A stretch of DNA of 64,000 nt from Sphingobium sp. B2D3C (GCF_025961835.1 NZ_JAOQOK010000001.1:3224001-3288000); one strand, 5' to 3'. Numbered from the stretch's first letter, positions 27,806 through 35,923 are shown. The notes: generated by a model from the sequence alone, not told the origin. Numbers and translations: made by a program.

Positions 27806-27841
27806 AGCCGGACCTTATTGGCTCGGCTTCAGCCTGGCGGC

Positions 27842-28489
27842 TTATTTGAGGGTCTGAAGATAGGCGATGACGTCGGCGCGCTTGGCATCGTCGGCAATGC
27901 CCGCGAACGCCATCTTCGTGCCCGGCATCGCCTTCATCGGCGAGCGCAGATAGGTGTTCAGCGCAGATGCCGACCAGGTAATGCCGCTGCCCTTGACGGC
28001 CGGCGAGTAATTGAACCCGGCGAGCGTGCCGGCCTTGCGGCCGACCACGCCGTGGAGCGACGGGCCAAGACCATTTTTGTCAGGCTCGACAGAGTGGCAC
28101 ACGCGGCATTGTGCGAACAGCTTGGCACCATTGGCGGCATCGCCCTCCGGCGCGGCAGCCGGAGCACTGGCGGGTGCCGAGGTTGCGACCTTCGCGGGGG
28201 CCGGTGCGGCCGCTGCGGTTTCCTTGGGTGCTGCGGTTTCGGCGGCAGGCTTTGTCGCTGCAGCCTCTGTCGCCCCGGCAGCCGGCGCGGGTGTCGCCGC
28301 CGCCTGATTGCTGGCTTCATTTGTGACAGGCACCACCGCCGCGTTCACGGCGTTTTCCTGCACATTGTCAGGTTCGGAAACATTGTTCTGGACCGGTTCG
28401 GCACTGCCGCCACAGGCCGAAAGCACGGCAAGGCAAGGCAGGATCAGGGCAGCGTGAGCGCGAGTCGACAGCGCGCGAAGGGTGGACAT
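27842..28489 (-). CDS. Lipoprotein-anchored class I cytochrome c with Ala/Pro-rich linker
   Basis: A 215-residue precursor. Residues 1-25 form a lipoprotein signal, with the lipobox LSAC placing the acylated cysteine at 26. A low-complexity Ala/Pro/Glu/Thr linker of about 85 residues follows. A compact cytochrome c domain starts near 115, with heme site CRVCH at 128-132, GPSLHGVVGRKAG, and a likely axial Met193 (TKMAFAGI). It resembles mitochondrial-type c2/c552 carriers tethered to the membrane. The ATG at 28489 was preferred to a TTG six codons upstream because GGGAG lies at the right distance. It should shuttle electrons in the periplasm; the linker would let it reach partners. Confidence 0.88.
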   Translation of the reverse strand: MSTLRALSTRAHAALILPCLAVLSACGGSAEPVQNNVSEPDNVQENAVNAAVVPVTNEASNQAAATPAPAAGATEAAATKPAAETAAPKETAAAAPAPAKVATSAPASAPAAAPEGDAANGAKLFAQCRVCHSVEPDKNGLGPSLHGVVGRKAGTLAGFNYSPAVKGSGITWSASALNTYLRSPMKAMPGTKMAFAGIADDAKRADVIAYLQTLK

Positions 28490-28590
28490 TGCAGCAACTC
28501 CCAACAATCTTTTCTGTCGTCCTCTCCAACCCTCACGGGCTTGTGCCCAAGCATCTGGCGTGGCGGACGGGCAGCGTCAACACTCAATTG

Positions 28591-28598
28591 TGCATTGC
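28591..28598 (+). promoter_or_regulatory. TGCATTGC motif upstream of the MarR gene
   Basis: This octamer is the third, one-base-shorter copy of a motif found as TTGCATTGC at 29276-29284 and 32540-32548. Here it lies inside a CAAT-N5-ATTG dyad about 120 bases before the marR start. All three sit in upstream regions of the same gene neighbourhood. It is a candidate regulator site, by pattern alone. Confidence 0.25.
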
Positions 28599-28719
28599 GA
28601 TACGCCGGCCGGCTGGGCGGCAATCCGGCCGGGCTTCAGCTCTCGGGTTGACAGGGGGCAAATGATCGGGCCTTTGGAACGACTTGCAATCAGGCGCGCC
28701 GGCCACGTGGGGGTTACTA

Positions 28720-29220
28720 TTGGCTGAGAATTCTGAGGAACCGGCAGCCATCGTCCTGCCGACGATCACCGGTGGGAGCCGGCTGGATCGCGAATATGGG
28801 TTCACCTATCGCATGATCCTCGTCGCGCGCCGTTATCGCGCGATGCTGGACGAGCGCTTGCGTCCGCTGGGCTATGGCTCGGCCCGCATGGAAGCGCTCT
28901 CGACGATCGCCCGGTCGCCGGAACCGAGTGCTCAGATTGCCATCGCCAAGCGGATCGGCATTGAAGGGCCGACCCTGACGCGGATGCTCGATACACTGGA
29001 AGCCGATGGGCTGGTGGTGCGGTTGCAGGACCCCAGCGACCGGCGCACCAAGCTGATCCAACTCACGCCGGCCGGGCAGGAGGCGCTGGATGAAATCATG
29101 GCTGTTGCCCACGCTTTCCGTGCGTCCGTGCTGGAAGGGCTGAGCGACAAGGAGATCGATCAGGTCAATGTCGTCACCGACAAGCTCATGAGATTGCTGT
29201 ACGAATCTCCAATGGGCTGA
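28720..29220 (+). CDS. MarR family transcriptional regulator
   Basis: A 166-residue winged-helix regulator. The MarR fold is clear: helices from YGFTYRMILVARRYR, recognition helix region QIAIAKRIGIEGPTLTRMLDTLE near 80-102, the wing DPSDRRTKLIQLTPAG, and C-terminal dimer helices. Such proteins usually bind short palindromes and let go on binding a small aromatic or phenolic ligand. The start is probably TTG at 28720, six bases after GGGGG; no ATG is available before the conserved domain begins. It heads the catabolic region on its own strand and is the best local candidate for the regulator of the downstream genes, though this is inference. Confidence 0.85.
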   Translation: MAENSEEPAAIVLPTITGGSRLDREYGFTYRMILVARRYRAMLDERLRPLGYGSARMEALSTIARSPEPSAQIAIAKRIGIEGPTLTRMLDTLEADGLVVRLQDPSDRRTKLIQLTPAGQEALDEIMAVAHAFRASVLEGLSDKEIDQVNVVTDKLMRLLYESPMG

Positions 29221-29267
29221 TTGCCCGTCGGGTCCGTTGCATCAGGCGCTGGACTTGGCATGCCGCG

Positions 29268-29295
29268 CTAGATAGTTGCATTGCGAACGATCTAG
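29268..29295. promoter_or_regulatory. Imperfect palindrome, candidate operator before the hydroxyacid dehydrogenase gene
   Basis: Arms CTAGATAGTT and AACGATCTAG match in nine of ten positions around an 8-base spacer. It lies between the marR stop (29220) and the next start (29310). The TTGCATTGC motif (29276-29284) overlaps the left arm and spacer. The size fits a dimeric MarR- or LysR-type site. Confidence 0.4.
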
Positions 29296-29309
29296 GGAGA
29301 GCGATCCGC

Positions 29310-30278
29310 ATGGCAACGGGCACGAACGAGCAGGCAGCGCACGGCGCGCCGCGCATTGTGCATCTCGACAAGATAACGATGGGCGGGTTCGAGATTCCCC
29401 GGCCCGATATCGCGCATGAGTGGATCGAGCATGATTTCACCGAGCCGCAGGATGTGGCGGCTCGCCTCGCCGGCGCGCAGGTGGCGATCATCAACAAGGT
29501 GCGGCTGGACGCCGCCATGCTTGCCGCGCTGCCGGACCTCAAGCTCATTGCCGTGACGGCGACCGGGACGGACGTGGTCGACAGCGTCGCGGCCAAGGCC
29601 CGGGGCATCGAAGTGCGCAATGTGGTGGGTTACGCCGGCACATCCGTCGCCGAGCATGTGATGATGCTGATTCTCGCGCTCGCTCGCGGGCTGGTGCCGT
29701 TCCGCAATTCGGTTGTCGATGGCCAATGGGAGAATGGCCAGGCCTTTTGCGTCTTCGCTGCACCCGTGCGGGATCTTGCCGGGCAGCGGCTCGGCCTGTT
29801 CGGCAGCGGCGCGATTGCGCAGGCCGTCGCCAGCCGCGCGCAGGCGATGGGCATGGATGTTGTGTTCGCCGGGCGCCAGGGGCAGCCGGCCGGTGAGGGA
29901 CGTATGGCCTTCGAGGAGGTGCTGGCGACCAGCGACATCATCAGCCTGCATTGCCCGCTGACGGACGACACGCGGCACATGCTCAACGCGCAGACGCTGG
30001 CCGGCATGAAGGCCGGTGCCGTCATCATCAACACCGCGCGCGGCGCCCTGATCGATCTCGATGCGCTGGAGGACGCGCTGGCGTCAGGCCATATCGGCGG
30101 CGCCGGAATCGATGTGGCGCCGGTCGAGCCGCCGCCACCGGGCAGCCCCATTCTGCGCCTTGCTCAACGCGACAATGTGATCGTCACGCCGCACTCGGCG
30201 TGGCTGAGCGCTCAGGCGGTGACGGAAGTGGCGCGGCGCACCGGCGAGAATGTCGCAACCTTCCTGGCGGCGCGCTAA
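29310..30278 (+). CDS. D-2-hydroxyacid dehydrogenase (glycerate/hydroxypyruvate reductase-like)
   Basis: A 322-residue NAD(P)-dependent dehydrogenase of the D-isomer family. The dinucleotide motif is at 163-170 (LFGSGAIA, GxGxxA). The catalytic triad can be placed at Arg244 (NTARGAL), Glu273 (PVEPP) and His295 (VTPHSAW). Members reduce hydroxypyruvate, glyoxylate or longer 2-keto acids. The next gene, a glycerate 2-kinase, starts immediately after the stop codon, which points to D-glycerate as the shared metabolite: hydroxypyruvate to glycerate, then phosphorylation into glycolysis. GGGAGAG is upstream of the ATG. Confidence 0.88.
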   Translation: MATGTNEQAAHGAPRIVHLDKITMGGFEIPRPDIAHEWIEHDFTEPQDVAARLAGAQVAIINKVRLDAAMLAALPDLKLIAVTATGTDVVDSVAAKARGIEVRNVVGYAGTSVAEHVMMLILALARGLVPFRNSVVDGQWENGQAFCVFAAPVRDLAGQRLGLFGSGAIAQAVASRAQAMGMDVVFAGRQGQPAGEGRMAFEEVLATSDIISLHCPLTDDTRHMLNAQTLAGMKAGAVIINTARGALIDLDALEDALASGHIGGAGIDVAPVEPPPPGSPILRLAQRDNVIVTPHSAWLSAQAVTEVARRTGENVATFLAAR

Positions 30279-31505
30279 ATGGCCATGAACCGGCGCGCTT
30301 TGCTGGAGGAGGCTTTTGCCGTCGCGGTTGCGGCGTGCAAGCGGCCCGAGACGATCATTGCGGCCCTGCCGCCCCGGCCCAAAGGGCGCGTGCTCGTCAT
30401 CGCCGCAGGCAAGGGCGCCGTGCCGATGGCGCAGGCGGTGGAGCAGCACTGGCCGGATGCCACCGGCCTCGCCGTGACCCGCACCGGCTATGGCGGCCCG
30501 CTCACCCGCATCGAGCTGGTCGAAGCCAGCCATCCCGTGCCGGATGCTGCAGGTCTTGCGGCGGCAGAGCGCTGCCTAGCTCTGGCTGAGAGCGCCGAGG
30601 AAGGCGATCTGCTGCTGGTGCTGCTTTCGGGCGGGGCCTCGGCCCTGCTCGCAGCGCCATCCCCGCCACTCGATCTCGCGGCCAAGCAGGCGGTGACCCG
30701 CGCGCTGGTGCGCTCCGGCGCGTCGATCGGCGAGATCAACATGGTGCGGCGCCACCTGTCGCGCATCAAGGGCGGACGCCTCGCGGCGGCTGCCTGGCCG
30801 GCGCAGGTCGTCACCCTTGCCGTCTCGGATGTGGTCGGCGATGTGCCGCAGGACATCGGCTCCGGCCCGACCGTGGGCGATGAAAGCACGGTGGCGCAGG
30901 CACAAGCGGTGCTGGCGCGCTATGGCATCGCCGATCCGGGCGGCTGGAGCGAATCGGTCAAGCCGGATGATCCCCGCCTGGCGGGAAGCCGGTTCGACGT
31001 GGTCGTCCGCCCTGATGACGCGCTGGATGCCGCCGCCGCATTTTTGCAGGCGCAGGGTTATGAACCGGTCATTCTCGATCGGGAGGCCCATGGCGATGCG
31101 CGCGAAGTCGCGCGCCGTCATGCCCAGACCGCGATCCTGGCGCATAATCGCACCCAACGCTGCGCGCTGCTCTCGGGCGGCGAATTGACGGTGACGGTTG
31201 CCGGCCACGGGGTCGGTGGTCCCAATCAGGAATATGCGCTGGAGCTGGCCGGGCAGATCGCCGACCATCCCGGCGTCGCCGCGCTGGCCGCCGATACGGA
31301 CGGGGTGGACGGCAACCGGGATGTCGCGGGCGCCTATGTCGATGGCGAAACCGGCTTTGCGCTGGACGAGGCCGGCATCGATGTTGAGGCGGTGCAGGCC
31401 GCCAACGATGCCGGGGGTGCTCTTGGTCAGGTGGGTGCGCTGTTCACGCCCGGACCGACGCTCACCAACGTCAACGACTTGCGGATCATCCTGGTCGATC
31501 CTTGA
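30279..31505 (+). CDS. Glycerate 2-kinase, type II (GckA/MOFRL family)
   Basis: A 408-residue kinase of the DUF4147-MOFRL family that turns D-glycerate into 2-phosphoglycerate with ATP. Signature segments are VIAAGKGAVPMAQAVE near 40-55, LLSGGASALLAAP near 112, GEINMVRRHLSRIKGGRLA and, in the MOFRL end, LLSGGELTVTVAGHGVGGPNQEYAL and AADTDGVDGNRDVAGA. The ATG at 30279 follows the dehydrogenase stop directly (TAAATG); a second ATG two codons on is equally possible. With the dehydrogenase it forms a glycerate module of the kind used in tartrate, glyoxylate or serine-type breakdown. The upstream source of hydroxypyruvate is not in view. Confidence 0.9.
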   Translation: MAMNRRALLEEAFAVAVAACKRPETIIAALPPRPKGRVLVIAAGKGAVPMAQAVEQHWPDATGLAVTRTGYGGPLTRIELVEASHPVPDAAGLAAAERCLALAESAEEGDLLLVLLSGGASALLAAPSPPLDLAAKQAVTRALVRSGASIGEINMVRRHLSRIKGGRLAAAAWPAQVVTLAVSDVVGDVPQDIGSGPTVGDESTVAQAQAVLARYGIADPGGWSESVKPDDPRLAGSRFDVVVRPDDALDAAAAFLQAQGYEPVILDREAHGDAREVARRHAQTAILAHNRTQRCALLSGGELTVTVAGHGVGGPNQEYALELAGQIADHPGVAALAADTDGVDGNRDVAGAYVDGETGFALDEAGIDVEAVQAANDAGGALGQVGALFTPGPTLTNVNDLRIILVDP

Positions 31506-31528
31506 CGGCTCGACATCGCAAGCATTGA

Positions 31529-31538
31529 ATTTGCAAAT
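31529..31538. promoter_or_regulatory. Perfect 10-base palindrome upstream of the TauD-like gene
   Basis: ATTTGCAAAT lies in the 88-base gap after the glycerate kinase gene, 55 bases before the dioxygenase start, within an AT-rich patch. It may be an operator or part of a promoter; nothing else supports it. Confidence 0.3.
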
Positions 31539-31593
31539 CATTTGAATCGGAATTAATAGAAGCTGCACAAACATGTGAGACGGGAGAGGTGCG

Positions 31594-32493
31594 ATGGACG
31601 TCAGGAGGCTGCATCTGATTTTTGGCGCCGAATTGTCCGGCCCCGACCTGTCGCAAGTCCCAGACCAAGCGCTGATCGATCTCGTCGAACGCCTGATGGA
31701 CGAGCATGTCGTGCTGTGCATCCGCGGCCAGGGGCATATCACGGATGAGGAGCATCTGCGCTTTGCCCGTGCCTTCGGCCCGCTCGAACTGCCCGGCATG
31801 TATCGCCCGGATGAGCCGCGCAGGATGGCTTATGGTCTCTACGATGCCTCCAATCTCGACGTGAACGGTGAGATCGTGGACCGCGAATCGCTGCGGGCCA
31901 AGTTCGCCAAGGGCAATGAGATTTTCCACGCGGACAGCAGCTTCAACGACATGCCGAGCAAATGGTCGATGCTGCGCGGTGTGATCGTCCCGCCGGAGCG
32001 CGGCGACACCGAGTTCGTGGATCTGCGCCATGTCTACGATGAACTTCCGCAAGCGATGAAGAACCGCATCGAGACTCTTGTTGCCGAGCACAGCTTTGCG
32101 GCCAGCCGCATCAAGGGCGGCGCCAGCCCCGAGGAAGCGGCCCGTATCCGCGAGATCATGCCGGGCGCGATGCAGCCGATGGTGCGAATTAGTCCCTCGG
32201 GTCGCAAGAGCCTGTTCGTGGGCAGCCATGCGTTCCGCGTCGAGGGGCTGAGCGATGCCGAGGGCATGGCCCTGATCGACGAATTGATCGCCTTCGCCAG
32301 TCAGGAGAAGTTTATCTACGCGCACAAATGGCGCCAGGGCGACCTGCTGATCTGGGACAATCGCTATGCGCTGCACCGTGGGACTGCGTTCGATTATGCG
32401 CGCTACAAGCGCGATTTGCGCCGTGCCAACGTCAATGAATATGGCGAGGAGCGCAGCGCGATCACCGCGCCGTTGCGCGCCATTTCAAATTGA
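31594..32493 (+). CDS. TauD/TfdA family Fe(II)/2-oxoglutarate dioxygenase
   Basis: A 299-residue non-heme iron oxygenase of the taurine/2,4-D dioxygenase family. The iron triad can be placed: His112 and Asp114 in FHADSSFND, and His261 in NRYALHRGT. Arg276 or Arg277 in RDLRRAN should bind the 2-oxoglutarate carboxylate. These enzymes hydroxylate next to a heteroatom so the product falls apart, for example cleaving aryloxyacetate ethers, sulfonates or similar. GGGAGAGG precedes the ATG. The amidohydrolase gene follows 169 bases on. The neighbourhood (glycerate module, hydrolases, reductases) suggests a xenobiotic or plant aromatic ether as substrate, but this is not shown by the sequence. Confidence 0.85.
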   Translation: MDVRRLHLIFGAELSGPDLSQVPDQALIDLVERLMDEHVVLCIRGQGHITDEEHLRFARAFGPLELPGMYRPDEPRRMAYGLYDASNLDVNGEIVDRESLRAKFAKGNEIFHADSSFNDMPSKWSMLRGVIVPPERGDTEFVDLRHVYDELPQAMKNRIETLVAEHSFAASRIKGGASPEEAARIREIMPGAMQPMVRISPSGRKSLFVGSHAFRVEGLSDAEGMALIDELIAFASQEKFIYAHKWRQGDLLIWDNRYALHRGTAFDYARYKRDLRRANVNEYGEERSAITAPLRAISN

Positions 32494-32539
32494 GGAGCGC
32501 CCGCCGGGTTGAACCGAAGGGCAAAGGCGACGGAAATGC

Positions 32540-32548
32540 TTGCATTGC
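32540..32548 (+). promoter_or_regulatory. TTGCATTGC motif upstream of the amidohydrolase gene
   Basis: Exact second copy of the nine-base motif at 29276-29284. It lies 23 bases before the TTAG-N4-CTAA box and about 115 bases before the start codon. Confidence 0.25.
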
Positions 32549-32570
32549 TCCATGAAAAGCTGCAAGATAG

Positions 32571-32582
32571 TTAGGTAGCTAA
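32571..32582. promoter_or_regulatory. SlyA/MarR-like operator TTAGGTAGCTAA
   Basis: The 12-mer TTAGGTAGCTAA differs in two positions from the published SlyA consensus TTAGCAAGCTAA and has the TTAG-N4-CTAA symmetry of MarR-family boxes. It is 80 bases before the amidohydrolase start and about 3.4 kb from the marR gene. A natural hypothesis is that the local MarR protein binds here. Confidence 0.4.
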
Positions 32583-32662
32583 TTACATTGCTGAAGATCG
32601 AAGGCTGCTCGGCGCAAAGCCGTCATCGTTTCATTCGGTTTTCAGGCGAGAGGAGCAGGCCC

Positions 32663-33832
32663 ATGGATTATCCGCTGATCAGTTGTGACGATCACCTCGA
32701 TCTCAATCAACTTCCCACCGATCTCTGGACGAGCCGGCTGCCCGACCATCTGAAGGATCGCGGCCCCAAGGTCGAGATGGTCGATGGCCGCGCCGCCTGG
32801 ATGAGCGACGGCAAGAGCCTGGGCGGCTGGTCCGGTGCGCCGAGCACGATGACCGGTCCCAAGCCGATCTTCACCGCCCTGGATCGCGGTGGCATTGTCG
32901 ATCAGACCGAGCGTCGCCCTGCGGTCGCCGAACTGCGACTGGCCGACATGGATCGGGATGGCGTGTATGCGCATGTCATATTCGGCCCGGTCACCTCGCT
33001 CGATTTCGACGATAAGGAACTGCGCGACGCCTGCTACGGCGCCTATAATGAATGGCTCAAGGAGTTCTGTTCCGCCGCTCCTGACCGGTTGATCGGCGTG
33101 CCGATGCTGCCGCCCGAGCCGGAAGCGGCCGTCGCGATGCTGCAGAAGATCGTCGATCTGGGCGGTTTCAAGCAGGCCAATCTGCAGATCGCCATGGCCC
33201 AGCCGCGCCTTGAGGACGAGCGCTGGGAGCCGCTGTGGACCATGCTGGAGGAGAATAACATCATTCTCTCCTTCCATGTGACCGTGTTCCCGAGCGTCAG
33301 CCGCGCGTTCGACAAGTATAAGGGCAGCCCGGGCGCCACCTTCCTGCATGTGAAGATGTTCATCGAGCAGTTCATGGATCCGTTTGTGGACCTGTTTGCT
33401 TGGGGCATTCTCGAGCGGCACCCCGGCCTCAAGATCGTCATCGCAGAGAGCGGCATCGGCTGGCTGCCCTGGGTGATCGAGGAACTGGATTATCGCCACT
33501 GGCGCCTGTGGGAAGCCGAAGAATTCTGGAACGCGCGCGGCGGCATTCCGCACAAGATGAAGCCGTCCGAGCTGTTCAAGCGGCAGGTCTACGGCACGTT
33601 CCAGCAGAGCCCCACGGCAATCGCGCTGCACAAGTTCTATGGTGAGGACAAGCTGCTGTGGGCGACGGACTATCCGCACCCGGACAGCATCTGGCCGAAC
33701 AGCCGCAAGGTGCTGGCCGAGTTCACCGAGGGCGCCGATCCGGCGCTGGTGCGAAAGATTGCCTATGAGAATGCCGCCAAGCTCTATGGGCTGGACATTC
33801 CGGCCCGCGTCGACGCGATTGCCGCTGAGTAA
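32663..33832 (+). CDS. Amidohydrolase-2 family (ACMSD-like) metal-dependent hydrolase or decarboxylase
   Basis: A 389-residue TIM-barrel protein of the PF04909 type, which includes decarboxylases of aromatic or muconate-type acids and some hydrolases. The N terminus is YPLISCDDHLDLN: the classic HxH metal pair is changed to His11-x-Asp13, as in a subgroup of this family. FHVTVFPS near 212 and Asp336 in WATDYPHPDS supply further metal and catalytic positions. AGGAG precedes the ATG at 32663; an upstream TTG at 32588 is not used because the conserved domain starts at the ATG. It ends 25 bases before a strong terminator. In sphingomonads such proteins are common in aromatic catabolic clusters, often uncharacterised. 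Confidence 0.82.
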   Translation: MDYPLISCDDHLDLNQLPTDLWTSRLPDHLKDRGPKVEMVDGRAAWMSDGKSLGGWSGAPSTMTGPKPIFTALDRGGIVDQTERRPAVAELRLADMDRDGVYAHVIFGPVTSLDFDDKELRDACYGAYNEWLKEFCSAAPDRLIGVPMLPPEPEAAVAMLQKIVDLGGFKQANLQIAMAQPRLEDERWEPLWTMLEENNIILSFHVTVFPSVSRAFDKYKGSPGATFLHVKMFIEQFMDPFVDLFAWGILERHPGLKIVIAESGIGWLPWVIEELDYRHWRLWEAEEFWNARGGIPHKMKPSELFKRQVYGTFQQSPTAIALHKFYGEDKLLWATDYPHPDSIWPNSRKVLAEFTEGADPALVRKIAYENAAKLYGLDIPARVDAIAAE

Positions 33833-33856
33833 GCGCGCAATTCGCTGTGAGATAGG

Positions 33857-33886
33857 AAAAGGGAGGGCGCGCGCTCTCCCTTTTTT
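33857..33886 (+). terminator. Rho-independent terminator after the amidohydrolase gene
   Basis: AAAAGGGAG (33857-33865) pairs with CTCCCTTTT (33876-33884), enclosing a GC-rich loop, with six T at 33881-33886. The same stem read on the other strand is followed by fewer T after its AAAAGG arm, so the main direction is plus. It lies 25 bases beyond the stop and closes the plus-strand catabolic unit facing the convergent esterase gene. Confidence 0.75.
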
Positions 33887-33907
33887 CATGGCCAGCCTGA
33901 GGCAGCG

Positions 33908-34903
33908 TTAGGTAGGCTGCGGCACTACGCGCGCGATGAACCGCGCAACCTCGCGCTCGATTTCCCTGTTCTCCGGCACCTCGCCCCAACCGAACCCGGC
34001 GTGCGGCATCGCTTCCCACACATGTAATTCGGCATCGACGCCCGCCTCTCGCAATTTGCGGTGGAAGAGCACGGAATTGGACAGGAAGAGATCGCGCGTT
34101 CCAGTCTGCACCAGTGTCGGCGGAAAGCCGCTGGTGAAATCGCCGAAGAGCGGGGAGAGATAGGGCTGCGTGAGGTCATGGCCGTTGGCGTAGAGCGCGT
34201 TGCACTCCGGCAGCCCGCGCTTGAGCACCACATCCAGCCCTTCATTGGTAAGGAAGCTGTCACCCGACTCGGTCAGATCGACTTCGGGCGTCAGCAGCAC
34301 GAGACCGGCGGGGAGCGGCAGGCCCTGATCGCGAATCATCAGCGTCACAGCCGCGGCGAGATTGCCGCCGGCGGAACTGCCGCCAATCACGATGCGGCGC
34401 GGATCGGTCCCGGCCTGCAACGCCCGATATACCGCAAGGCAATCCTCCGGCGCAGCCGGGTAAGGGTGGTCGGGCGGCATACGATAATCCACCGAAACGA
34501 CCCGGTAGCCCAGCGCCGCTGCCTGCCGGGCGCCGGTCGCCTTGGCAAATGCGCCACCGCCGAAGACAAAGGCGCCGCCATGAATGAAGAGATAGACCGG
34601 ACCATCATTAGCTGTTCCGGCATCCGGCACGCAATCATGGCAGGTCACGCCGGCGATCTGCACCGTGTCGATGGTCACCGGTAGCGCGGCGAGCATGGCT
34701 TGCGCCATCGGCTCCCACATGGCGTTGCTGGCCGCCAGCCGTTCCCGCCAGCCTGCCAGATCGGTCGCGGCAGGCCAGTTCGTCGCCGGCGTGGCGGCGC
34801 CTTCGATCAGCGCTTGCCGGGCTTGGGGGCTGATCGTCCATGGCGGCGGGATGTCCCGCGCCGGGAGCTTCACGCTGGTCTGGCCGCCCTCTTCGTTCGT
34901 CAT
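33908..34903 (-). CDS. Alpha/beta hydrolase, hormone-sensitive-lipase-type esterase
   Basis: A 331-residue esterase of the HSL (family IV) group. The oxyanion-hole motif HGG is at 108-110 (LFIHGGAFVFGGG). The nucleophile is Ser177 in GGSSAGG, and His of MPHAGFGW near 305 completes the triad with an Asp in the loop before it. These are typically short-chain ester or lactone hydrolases. A GGGGCAG stretch precedes the ATG. The gene is 33 bases downstream of the quinone-oxidoreductase gene on the same strand, with the SDR upstream of that, so the three form a probable minus-strand operon (SDR, reductase, esterase). Confidence 0.88.
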   Translation of the reverse strand: MTNEEGGQTSVKLPARDIPPPWTISPQARQALIEGAATPATNWPAATDLAGWRERLAASNAMWEPMAQAMLAALPVTIDTVQIAGVTCHDCVPDAGTANDGPVYLFIHGGAFVFGGGAFAKATGARQAAALGYRVVSVDYRMPPDHPYPAAPEDCLAVYRALQAGTDPRRIVIGGSSAGGNLAAAVTLMIRDQGLPLPAGLVLLTPEVDLTESGDSFLTNEGLDVVLKRGLPECNALYANGHDLTQPYLSPLFGDFTSGFPPTLVQTGTRDLFLSNSVLFHRKLREAGVDAELHVWEAMPHAGFGWGEVPENREIEREVARFIARVVPQPT

Positions 34904-34936
34904 ATTCTCTGCCCCTAGTGACGCCTGCCGTCGGGT

Positions 34937-35923
34937 TCAGACGGTCACAACGATCTTCCCGATTTGCTGGTTCGATTCCAGATAGCGATTGGCTTCCACG
35001 ATCTCGCTGAACGGGAAGGTGCGCGCGATCACCGGTTTGAGCTTGCCCAGCTTCAATCCCAGCAGGATGTGCTCCTGCGCGCGCTTGTACCGCTCGGGGT
35101 GGTTCCAGATTTCCGAGGCGACCCAGCCGCGCATTGACAGGCCTTTGAACGCCATATTCCAGTGTGGATAGGGGGTCGGCTGTTCGGACAGGCCGCCATA
35201 GATGAACAGAATGCCGCGTTCGGCCATCGCGCTGGTGAGCGTCTGCACATAGGGCCCCTGCACCGGGTCGAACACCAGCCGCGCGCCTTTGCCGTCGGTG
35301 ATCTGCATCACGGCCTCGACCAGATCCGTCTCCCCGGTCGCGATGACATGGGCGGCCCCGTGCGCCTTAAGCGCCTCGGCCTTGTCGCTGGTGCGCGTGG
35401 CCGCAATCGAGACGGCGCCGGCCCAGTTGGCGAGCTGAATCGCAGCGAGACCGACACTGCTGGAGGCTGCGGGGATGATGACATAATCGCCGATGCCGGC
35501 CTTGCCGACCTCGATGATCGCATAGGCTGTCATATACTGCATCCACACTGCTGCAGCCTGCGCGGCGCTGAGCCCGGGTGGTGCGTGCAGGAGGCAGCGG
35601 GCCGGCACGATCGCCTGCTCGGCCCAGACGCCATATTGGCCGAGCGGATACATGGGCAGAGCACAGACCCGATCACCGACGGCGAAGCCGGACACGCCAT
35701 CGCCCAGAGCTTCGATGATGCCGCAGGCCTCATAGCCGATCAGCGTCGGCAATGTCGGCTTGGTGGGATAGCGCCCTGCGCGGAACATCGCTTCGGAGCG
35801 GTTGAGGCCAATGGCTTCGACCCTGATTCGCACCTCACCAGGGCCGGGCGCGCCGACCGCGATCTCGTCGAAACGGAGCACGTCAGGCGGCCCCAGTTCA
35901 TGCACGCGGACGACCTTTGCCAT
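34937..35923 (-). CDS. Zinc-free medium-chain dehydrogenase (NADPH:quinone reductase-like)
   Basis: A 328-residue MDR-superfamily reductase. It begins VVRVHELGPPDVLRF, and GEVRIRVEAIGLNRSEAMFRAG is the usual GroES-like N-terminal half. The cofactor loop AASSSVGLAAIQLANWAG near 153-170 replaces the common AAAGGVG. No cysteine cluster for zinc is present, so it belongs to the QOR/enoyl-reductase branch. It likely reduces an activated double bond or quinone with NAD(P)H. CAGGAGAGAACAG lies before the ATG. It sits between the SDR (33-base gap) and esterase genes. Confidence 0.87.
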   Translation of the reverse strand: MAKVVRVHELGPPDVLRFDEIAVGAPGPGEVRIRVEAIGLNRSEAMFRAGRYPTKPTLPTLIGYEACGIIEALGDGVSGFAVGDRVCALPMYPLGQYGVWAEQAIVPARCLLHAPPGLSAAQAAAVWMQYMTAYAIIEVGKAGIGDYVIIPAASSSVGLAAIQLANWAGAVSIAATRTSDKAEALKAHGAAHVIATGETDLVEAVMQITDGKGARLVFDPVQGPYVQTLTSAMAERGILFIYGGLSEQPTPYPHWNMAFKGLSMRGWVASEIWNHPERYKRAQEHILLGLKLGKLKPVIARTFPFSEIVEANRYLESNQQIGKIVVTV

